Source: SKLM01 sp964390305 (GTDB taxonomy: Bacteria; Chloroflexota; Anaerolineae; B4-G1). Taken from it: a DNA stretch of 11,194 nt. The stretch spans positions 1-11,194 of the forward strand of contig CAYMHT010000087.1 of assembly GCA_964390305.1 (NCBI GenBank), in the 5' to 3' direction. Made by a program: the position numbers and the translations under genes. Below the pieces are notes generated by a model. It worked only from the letters and a program-made list of their open reading frames with translations. It ran no database searches and was not told where the DNA came from. Of the stretch, positions 6,561 through 11,194 are shown in pieces; position 1 is the first letter of the stretch; each line of letters starts with the position of its first letter.

Positions 6561-8063
6561 TCACACGAACATATCGTAGTCCAACTCCTCATCCTTGTGC
6601 CGCTCATCAGCCAAGTCGCAGATATGCCGAAGCTCTTCAACCACCTCCTCGTCCATGAGCGGTTCGGTGTCCTCCTCGAGGATCTCGAGCACCTTGGCGT
6701 GGACACGATCACGGAAGGTCTGGCGTCCACCCAGGTCCCAGTTCTCCCAGTTCTGGCGGTCTGTCAGCTCACCCATCCAGATCAGGTCCTTGAACCGGTT
6801 GTAGGTGTGATCGTGCTCGAGATAGTGACCGCCGGGGCCAACGTCTTCGATCACATCGAGTGCCTTGGTGTCGTCGTCGACCGGGACGCCGCGGAGGATG
6901 CGTTTGACGCGATCGACGATCTCGTCTGTGGCGACCATCATCTCCATCGAGCTGGTCAGCCCCTGCTCGAGGTAGCCGACATCGTGAATCATGTTCCCAC
7001 CCACGAGTGCAGCGGTGGCGACGTTGATGGTGGCCTCCATCGCCGACTGCTCATCGAACATCTTGGCATCGGAGCAGCCTGCCGTCTCGTACATCGGAAC
7101 GCCCAGCCACTTGGTGATCTGGGTGTAGGCCGCGCTGAGCAACGCCATCTCCGGCGAACCGTAGCAGTAGACCGTGGTCCGCATGTCCATGTTGGACATC
7201 AGGCCCCCGATAATCATAGGGGCGCCCGGCTTGCGCAGCTGGCTGACGACGATGCCGAACAAGCTCTCCGTGAGCGCCTGGACGGCCGTGCCGGCAAGGG
7301 TACATGGAGCCGTCGCCCCGGCGAGAGGGCACGGTGTGTAGACGAAGGGAATGCCGTGATCGGTGGCGAACAGGAGCTTCTGTACCACCTCTTTGGAGTG
7401 GCTCAGCGGCGACACAGGCTCGATGTAGAGGGAGAAAATGGGTCCCTTCTCGAACTCCTCCTGGCCGCCCACCCGGACGTAAGCCATCTCCAGTTGATCT
7501 CGGAGACCATCCAGGTCCACGGCGGTGATGTTGATGGGCTTGTTCGTACCCTCAAGCATGGCCAGATACTGCCAGCGGTCGTAGGTGCCGACGTTGACGT
7601 CCTGAACAATGCCAAGCGACATGTGGAAATCCATGTTAGGCAAGGCTTCCGCAATCTTGGCGAAGTTCTTGACGTCCTCGTAGGTGGCACGGCGCCGTTC
7701 GCCGGTGTAGGGGTCCCAGGTGAAGGGCGTGTCGGACCCGCCACCGAAGTATATCTGGTCCTTGTAGAGCTCCATACGGTGCTGGCGATCAGGCCCAACC
7801 AGGACGACCTTCCTTGGCAAAGTAGAGAGCGCCTTGTCAACCATCCACGGTGGAATCTTGACCAGGCTGCTGTCCTCGGTCGTATCCTCCACGATGGCCC
7901 CACCGGAATGGGCAACCTCAACCCCCTCCTCCTCGTAGACCCGGACGCCAGTCTCGTACAGAACCCGCAGCGCCGAGTAATAGATGGCCTCGATCTCGTC
8001 CTGCGTGAGCACCTCAAATGTGGGGGTGGCATTGACTGTGTAGTTCGTCTTCTTAACTTGCAT
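6561..8063 (-). CDS. MttB-family (non-pyrrolysine) methylamine:corrinoid methyltransferase, copy 1
   Basis: A 500-aa paralogue of the other methyltransferase, with the same landmarks at nearly the same positions: VYTPCPLAGATAPCT at 241-255, IIGGLMSNMDM at 284-294, AGCSDAKMFDEQ at 328-339, HDVGYLEQGLTSS at 360-372 and EDVGPGGHYLEH at 406-417. It is predicted to transfer a methyl group from an unknown, probably quaternary, amine to a corrinoid protein. No in-frame TAG is present, so it is a non-Pyl enzyme. The two MttB-type proteins differ far more from each other than the two corrinoid proteins do, which suggests different substrates. The frame can be extended to a TTG at 8069, but ribosome-site spacing favours the ATG at 8063. 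The acidic C-terminal tail (about 470-500, rich in Asp and Glu) is not shared with the paralogue. It follows corrinoid gene 2 by 65 bp and precedes the HyuA-like gene by 88 bp. Confidence 0.93.
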   Translation of the reverse strand: MQVKKTNYTVNATPTFEVLTQDEIEAIYYSALRVLYETGVRVYEEEGVEVAHSGGAIVEDTTEDSSLVKIPPWMVDKALSTLPRKVVLVGPDRQHRMELYKDQIYFGGGSDTPFTWDPYTGERRRATYEDVKNFAKIAEALPNMDFHMSLGIVQDVNVGTYDRWQYLAMLEGTNKPINITAVDLDGLRDQLEMAYVRVGGQEEFEKGPIFSLYIEPVSPLSHSKEVVQKLLFATDHGIPFVYTPCPLAGATAPCTLAGTAVQALTESLFGIVVSQLRKPGAPMIIGGLMSNMDMRTTVYCYGSPEMALLSAAYTQITKWLGVPMYETAGCSDAKMFDEQSAMEATINVATAALVGGNMIHDVGYLEQGLTSSMEMMVATDEIVDRVKRILRGVPVDDDTKALDVIEDVGPGGHYLEHDHTYNRFKDLIWMGELTDRQNWENWDLGGRQTFRDRVHAKVLEILEEDTEPLMDEEVVEELRHICDLADERHKDEELDYDMFV

Positions 8064-8071
8064 GGACAAAT

Positions 8072-8076
8072 CTCCT
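8072..8076 (-). promoter_or_regulatory. Ribosome binding site that fixes the start of MttB gene 1
   Basis: Minus-strand AGGAG lies eight bases before the ATG at 8063 but only two bases before the in-frame TTG at 8069. This favours the ATG. Confidence 0.75.
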
Positions 8077-8101
8077 ATATTGAAACCTAGCCTTGGTCGA
8101 C

Positions 8102-8136
8102 GGGGCAGCGTGCCCCAGGCAGTCTGCCCTAGGCAG
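8102..8136. repeat. Two adjacent small hairpins between corrinoid gene 2 and MttB gene 1
   Basis: GGGGCA/TGCCCC with a GCG loop (8102-8116) is followed by CTGCC/GGCAG around CTA (8124-8136). The CTA is the complement of the TAG stop codon of corrinoid gene 2, so the stop sits in the loop of a potential mRNA hairpin. No T-tract follows on the minus strand, so this is not a standard intrinsic terminator; it may be a processing or stability element. Confidence 0.45.
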
Positions 8137-8770
8137 CGCCGACGAGTTTCTTCGCCAGATCAGAGGCAGCGGGGGCGTTAGAGCCGTAGCCATCAGCCCC
8201 GATGCGATCCGCGAACTCCCGGTCGACAGGCGCGCCACCGACCATGATCTTGACCTGATCGCGCAGCCCAGCCTCCTCGATGGCCCTGATGGTGTGGCCC
8301 ATGGCACGCATCGTCGTCGTCAGCAGGGCCGACATGCCGACGATATCGGGCTGGTGCTCCTTGATGGCGCTAATGAACGCCTCAGGCGGCTGGTCGAAGC
8401 CGAGGTTCACCACCTCGAAGCCGGCGCCCTCGCACATCATGCCGACCAGGTTCTTGCCGATGTCGTGAAGGTCGCCCTCGACGGTGCCCAGCACGATGGT
8501 GCCAACCATCTCCTCCTCAGCCTCCGCGAGGAGGGGGCGTAGAATATGCATCCCGGCCTTCATGGCCTCGGCGGACATCAACACCTCGGGGACGAACATG
8601 TCGCCGCGCTTGAAGCGCACGCCTACCTCATCCATCCCAACAACCAGGCCATTGTCCAGGAGCTCTTTAGCGGACCTGCCCTCATCCAGGCCCTTATGCA
8701 CCAGGTCAGGTACAGCGTCGCTGTTGCCCTCAAGAACGGTAGTGGCGAGTTTCTCGTACACTGTAGTCAT
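8129..8770 (-). CDS. Corrinoid (B12-binding) methyl carrier protein, MttC/MtbC family, copy 2
   Basis: A 213-aa methyl carrier of the same size and layout as copy 1: helical cap domain at about 1-90 (GLVVGMDEVG at 41-50, MFVPEVL at 58-64) and B12-binding domain at about 91-213. It carries GDLHDIGKNLVG at 99-110 (His102 as cobalt ligand), MSALLTTTMRAM at 146-157 and MVGGAPV at 176-182. Hand alignment gives about 145/213 identities with copy 1, roughly 58% over the first 100 residues and 77% over the rest. The helical cap is thus the diverged part, consistent with adaptation to a different methyltransferase partner. The start ATG at 8770 has minus-strand AGAGGAG (8777-8783) six bases upstream. 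It precedes the next MttB-family gene by 65 bp and probably serves it. The stop codon lies inside a small inverted repeat. Family call secure, partner assignment inferred from order. Confidence 0.95.
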   Translation of the reverse strand: MTTVYEKLATTVLEGNSDAVPDLVHKGLDEGRSAKELLDNGLVVGMDEVGVRFKRGDMFVPEVLMSAEAMKAGMHILRPLLAEAEEEMVGTIVLGTVEGDLHDIGKNLVGMMCEGAGFEVVNLGFDQPPEAFISAIKEHQPDIVGMSALLTTTMRAMGHTIRAIEEAGLRDQVKIMVGGAPVDREFADRIGADGYGSNAPAASDLAKKLVGAA

Positions 8771-8798
8771 TGTTTACTCCTCTGAATCTCACTGTCCT

Positions 8799-8831
8799 CA
8801 GGCAAGTCGGACAGCAAATCCGGCCTGCCTG
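8799..8831. repeat. Intergenic palindromic repeat (copy R1)
   Basis: The core GTCGGACAGCAAATCCGGC (8806-8824) is an imperfect inverted repeat with the same AGCAA centre as the other copies. It is nested inside a perfect outer inverted repeat CAGGCA (8799-8804) / TGCCTG (8826-8831). It lies in the 105-bp spacer (8771-8875) between an MttB-family gene and the second corrinoid gene. Confidence 0.65.
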
Positions 8832-8875
8832 TCTTGTCCTCAGCAAAGGGGAGTAGGAAATCGATCTCCCAGTGA

Positions 8876-10363
8876 TCAGTCCGCTATCTCTCGATCCTGC
8901 CACCAGTCCTGCTGGACGCGGTCTTCAGCCTCCTCCAAGACCTCCTGGATCACCTCTTCGGTCCCCTCCTCTAGCGGGGCCGGCTCGTGGCTGGCCAGAA
9001 TATCGCGCACGCGGGCGATGGTGCGATCTTTCATGGTCTTGCGGCCCATCATATCCCACTCCTCGAAGTTGCGTCGGTCACACAGGTTGGGATACCAGAA
9101 CTCGCTCTTGTAGTAGCGGCGCGTGTGGGGTTCGCGGAGATAGTGGCCGTTCGGGCCGACGTCGTGGATCACCTCGGCAGCCAAGGTATCCTCGTTGACC
9201 TCGATGCCGCGGGTGATGCGGCGTGTGTAACCGATGGCCTCGTCCATCGCGGCGAGCTGGAAGACAGAGCCTGTCATGGCGCTCTCCGTGTAGCCGACGT
9301 CGTGACAGAGGTCGCCCCCGGTCAGGGCGGAGAAGTAGACGGACATAGAGCCCTCAATCAGAGCCTGCTCGTCAAACGTCTTGGAGTCGGTGCAGCCGCC
9401 CGTCTGCCAGAGCGGCAAACCCGCGTAGTGGGCAAGCTCGGTCACTCCGGCCATCATCAGCGGTAGCTCCGGCGCGCCATAGGCCAGGATCATGGCGTTC
9501 ATGTCCATGACGGAGAAGACGCCGCCCATGATGAAGGGCAGGCCGGGCTGAATCTGCTGCGCGATGGTCAACCCCATCCACGACTCGGCCACGCCTTGGG
9601 TGATGATACCCGCGGCCGTGACCGGCGCGGTACCCCCGGCGATGGGACACGGCGTGAAGACCAGGGGAATCCGCTTCCTGGCCGCGAAGACGAGCTTGTC
9701 AAGCGCCTCAAAGGTGCTCACCAGCGGCGAAAGCGGCTCGCAGTAGTGCACGTAGTTGGGACGCTGCTCGAAGGCCTCCTGACCACCGGCTTCCGCGATG
9801 GCGATCTGGTGAATGCCCTCGGAATCGTACTTGTCGAACGACCAGGCCACAATGGGCTTGCTGGTGTTCGGAAACATGTAGGCGAACTCATAGAGCGCGC
9901 TCAAGTCCGCGTGGACGTCGTCGACGGAGCCGAGCGACTCACAGAAGTCGATATTGGGAAGCGCATCCACGACCTTTGCCACGACGGAGACGTCGTCCTT
10001 GACATAGGGTCGACGCTCGAATGTCTCCACGTCGATGAAATTAGGGCACGTCGGACCAGGCCCGAAGTGCGCCCGACCAGGGCCGACGTGGATATGGTGC
10101 TCGGGGTTGCCGTCGCGTGCATAGAGGGTGAAGCTGCGCGGAGCTTTTCTCAGCGACTCCTTCACCAGCCAGGAGGGCAGCCGGACTCGTTCCCCGTCCA
10201 CCCATGCCCCAGCCTCCTTGAGGATCTGGCGTGATTCCTCGTGATGGACCTCGAGGCCGGTGTTCTCCAGAACGTGCAACACGCCTTCGAACAGCTCCTG
10301 GAGTTGATCGTCCGTGAGCATGCGAAAGCGCACACCTGAGTTAACTTGGTAGTTTGTCCTCAT
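8876..10363 (-). CDS. MttB-family (non-pyrrolysine) methylamine:corrinoid methyltransferase, copy 2
   Basis: A 495-aa protein of the trimethylamine methyltransferase (MttB, COG5598) superfamily, predicted to fold as a TIM barrel. Members move a methyl group from a methylated amine to Co(I) of a partner corrinoid protein. Visible family landmarks are FTPCPIAGGTAPVT at 236-249, MGGVFSVMDM at 279-288, GGCTDSKTFDEQ at 322-333, HDVGYTESAMTGS at 354-366 and DVGPNGHYL at 401-409. The frame is open throughout, with no internal TAG, so pyrrolysine is not used. Non-Pyl members studied elsewhere act on glycine betaine (MtgB), proline betaine (MtpB), carnitine (MtcB) and gamma-butyrobetaine. The ATG at 10363 has AAGGAG nine bases upstream. 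It sits between two corrinoid protein genes, 105 bp from each; the upstream one is the likelier partner by gene order. Substrate not assignable. Alternatives such as TMA or TMAO are unlikely without Pyl. Confidence 0.93.
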   Translation of the reverse strand: MRTNYQVNSGVRFRMLTDDQLQELFEGVLHVLENTGLEVHHEESRQILKEAGAWVDGERVRLPSWLVKESLRKAPRSFTLYARDGNPEHHIHVGPGRAHFGPGPTCPNFIDVETFERRPYVKDDVSVVAKVVDALPNIDFCESLGSVDDVHADLSALYEFAYMFPNTSKPIVAWSFDKYDSEGIHQIAIAEAGGQEAFEQRPNYVHYCEPLSPLVSTFEALDKLVFAARKRIPLVFTPCPIAGGTAPVTAAGIITQGVAESWMGLTIAQQIQPGLPFIMGGVFSVMDMNAMILAYGAPELPLMMAGVTELAHYAGLPLWQTGGCTDSKTFDEQALIEGSMSVYFSALTGGDLCHDVGYTESAMTGSVFQLAAMDEAIGYTRRITRGIEVNEDTLAAEVIHDVGPNGHYLREPHTRRYYKSEFWYPNLCDRRNFEEWDMMGRKTMKDRTIARVRDILASHEPAPLEEGTEEVIQEVLEEAEDRVQQDWWQDREIAD

Positions 10364-10468
10364 CTACAAGGTCTCCTTATGTCTCACAGGATGCCTGTCG
10401 GGTAGCAAACCCGACCTACAAGGCTATACAAGGCCCGCCGGGTAGCAAGCCCGACTACAAACGGCCTG
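10364..10468. repeat. Spacer with two palindromic repeat copies (R2 and R3)
   Basis: This 105-bp spacer between corrinoid protein 1 and the MttB-family gene carries two copies of the repeat. R2 (10393-10424) has the perfect 7-bp inverted repeat GTCGGGT/ACCCGAC around AGCAA (10397-10415), with outer arms GCCT/AGGC. R3 (10431-10467) has GCCGGGT, AGCAA, GCCCGAC inside outer arms AGGCC/GGCCT. The two cores start 40 bases apart. The outer arms differ in sequence but are kept complementary, as in REP-type elements. The ribosome site of the next gene (minus-strand AAGGAG, 10373-10378) is also here. Confidence 0.7.
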
Positions 10469-11110
10469 CTAGCCCGCGCCGACGAACTCCTTCGCCAGGT
10501 CAGACGCAGAGGCAGCATTGGACGCGTAGCCGTCGGCGCCGATGTCATCGGCGAAGCGCTGCGTGACAGGCGCGCCACCGACCATGATCTTGACCTGATC
10601 GCGCAGTCCGGCTTCCTCAATCGCCTTGACGGTGTCGCCCATCGCACGCATCGTGGTGGTCAGCAGCGCCGACATACCCACGATGTGAGGCTCGAAGTCC
10701 TTGATCGCCTCAAGGAATTGATCGGGCTCCACATCGGTGCCCAGGTCCATCACCTCGAAGCCAGCACCCTCGCACATCATGCCGACGAGGTTCTTGCCGA
10801 TGTCGTGCAGGTCGCCCTTGACCGTGCCCAGTAACACCCTGCCGACGGCTTCGGATTCGGCCTTGGTCAGCAGCGGGTTAAGAATCACCATGGCTGTCTT
10901 CATCGCTTTGGCCGAGCGCAGAACCTCGGGCACGAACATATTGCCGGCCTTGAACTCAACGCCTACGTGATCCATGCCGACCATCAGGCCATCATCGATA
11001 ATCTTCTTGGCCTCCAAGCCCTCGTCCAGGGCATCCTCGGTCAAGCCTTCCATAGCGTCGACATCGCCTGCGATGACAGATGCAGCAAGCTGCTCTAGAA
11101 TTTCAGTCAT
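10469..11110 (-). CDS. Corrinoid (B12-binding) methyl carrier protein, MttC/MtbC family, copy 1
   Basis: A 213-aa methyl carrier that shuttles a methyl group on cob(I)alamin/methylcobalamin between a substrate methyltransferase and an acceptor methyltransferase in the cytoplasm. Residues about 1-90 form the helical cap domain seen in methionine synthase and MttC-type proteins (GLMVGMDHVG at 41-50, FVPEVL at 59-64). Residues about 91-213 are the Rossmann-like B12 domain. It has the base-off/His-on signature GDLHDIGKNLVG at 99-110 with His102 as the lower cobalt ligand, MSALLTTTMRAM at 146-157, MVGGAPV at 176-182 and GADGY at 191-195. Length is normal for the family. The ATG at 11110 follows a strong AGGAGGT ribosome site. 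It is the first gene of the run in this window and lies 105 bp ahead of an MttB-family gene, its likely partner. It is about 68% identical by hand alignment to the second corrinoid protein at 8129-8770. The cognate substrate is unknown; the family call is secure. Confidence 0.95.
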   Translation of the reverse strand: MTEILEQLAASVIAGDVDAMEGLTEDALDEGLEAKKIIDDGLMVGMDHVGVEFKAGNMFVPEVLRSAKAMKTAMVILNPLLTKAESEAVGRVLLGTVKGDLHDIGKNLVGMMCEGAGFEVMDLGTDVEPDQFLEAIKDFEPHIVGMSALLTTTMRAMGDTVKAIEEAGLRDQVKIMVGGAPVTQRFADDIGADGYASNAASASDLAKEFVGAG

Positions 11111-11117
11111 CTCATGT

Positions 11118-11124
11118 ACCTCCT
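11118..11124 (-). promoter_or_regulatory. Ribosome binding site of corrinoid protein 1
   Basis: On the minus strand this reads AGGAGGT, seven bases before the ATG at 11110. It supports that start. A second ATG lies five bases upstream of the start, out of frame. Confidence 0.8.
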
Positions 11125-11147
11125 ACGTTGTTGACTTGGACTAAGCC

Positions 11148-11153
11148 AGTATA
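11148..11153 (-). promoter_or_regulatory. Possible -10 promoter element ahead of the corrinoid/methyltransferase block
   Basis: The minus strand reads TATACT here, close to the sigma-70 -10 consensus and about 37 bases ahead of the first start codon. No good -35 hexamer is found at 16-18 bases: that position falls inside a palindromic repeat. The call is weak. The operon may instead begin beyond the window edge. Confidence 0.25.
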
Positions 11154-11157
11154 CACC

Positions 11158-11194
11158 TCTGTCGGACAGCAAGCCCGACCTAGATCTCTGTCGG
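11158..11194. repeat. Intergenic palindromic repeat (copy R4) plus start of a further copy cut by the window end
   Basis: The + strand reads GTCGGACAGCAAGCCCGAC at 11161-11179, an imperfect inverted repeat around AGCAA. Another TCTGTCGG begins 29 bases later, at 11187, and is truncated by the window edge, so copies are arrayed in tandem here. It is the same family as the copies at 10393-10467 and 8799-8831. Confidence 0.65.

Noticed and set aside
8064..8069. TTG start for MttB gene 1
   Set aside because: The SD would be only two bases away; the ATG at 8063 has proper spacing.
6414..8090. Long open frame of 558 codons on the + strand
   Set aside because: It lies antisense to MttB gene 1, which has family motifs, an SD site and normal length. 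Such antisense frames arise from high G+C codon use; its translation shows no recognisable domain.
8876..10363. Possible pyrrolysine-encoding MttB gene
   Set aside because: No in-frame TAG occurs in either MttB-family gene, and no pyl biosynthesis gene is in the window.
10393..10467. CRISPR array from the repeated GTCGG...CCGAC units
   Set aside because: The units are few, imperfect, palindromic to their ends and separated by 15-20 bases or by whole genes. There are no uniform spacers and no cas genes.
11131..11155. TTGACT...TATACA promoter on the + strand
   Set aside because: The hexamers are only 13 bases apart, too close for sigma-70, and no + strand gene follows.
11111..11194. Cobalamin riboswitch upstream of the carrier gene
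   Set aside because: Only 84 bases are available, no B12-box-like sequence was seen, and the space is filled by palindromic repeats. A riboswitch beyond the edge cannot be excluded.

Overview
The window holds nine complete genes, all read from the minus strand. Gene order below follows transcription, from high to low coordinates. The DNA is G+C-rich (about 60% by eye), genes have clear Shine-Dalgarno (SD) sites, and one gene probably starts at TTG. The gene content points to an anaerobic or facultatively anaerobic bacterium using corrinoid-dependent demethylation of methylated amines. Several MttB homologues without pyrrolysine would fit an uncultured Chloroflexota-type bacterium, but that assignment is a guess.

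Region 1 (11110 to 6561) is a corrinoid methyltransferase block in the order corrinoid protein, MttB-family methyltransferase, corrinoid protein, MttB-family methyltransferase. Both corrinoid proteins have the cobalt-ligating DLHDIG motif. Both methyltransferases are full length (495 and 500 aa) with no in-frame amber codon, so they belong to the non-pyrrolysine branch whose known members demethylate quaternary amines such as glycine betaine, proline betaine and carnitine. The actual substrates cannot be read from the sequence. The spacers hold a family of small palindromic repeats with a constant AGCAA centre.

Region 2 (6472 to 4454) is a 672-aa hydantoinase A/oxoprolinase-type ASKHA ATPase. 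It has no HyuB partner and sits directly behind the methyltransferases, separated by a perfect 13-bp hairpin that could mask purine-rich ribosome-binding sequence. Region 3 (4366 to 2274) is a GntR/FCD regulator, an EamA-type transporter translationally overlapped with it, and a YbaK/ProX-type tRNA deacylase. Region 4 (2087 to 120) is a second, diverged HyuA-like ATPase.

A working model is that a methylated amine is taken up, its methyl group is moved by an MttB-family enzyme to the cobalt of the matching corrinoid protein, and a methyl acceptor enzyme encoded elsewhere finishes the job. Oxidised corrinoid must be reduced with ATP. No RamA/RACo iron-sulfur activator is in the window, so the two orphan HyuA-like ATPases are the obvious candidates for an unassigned role here. 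The GntR protein may sense the substrate. The least explained parts are the HyuA-like proteins, the duplicated corrinoid/MttB cassette and the repeat family in its spacers.
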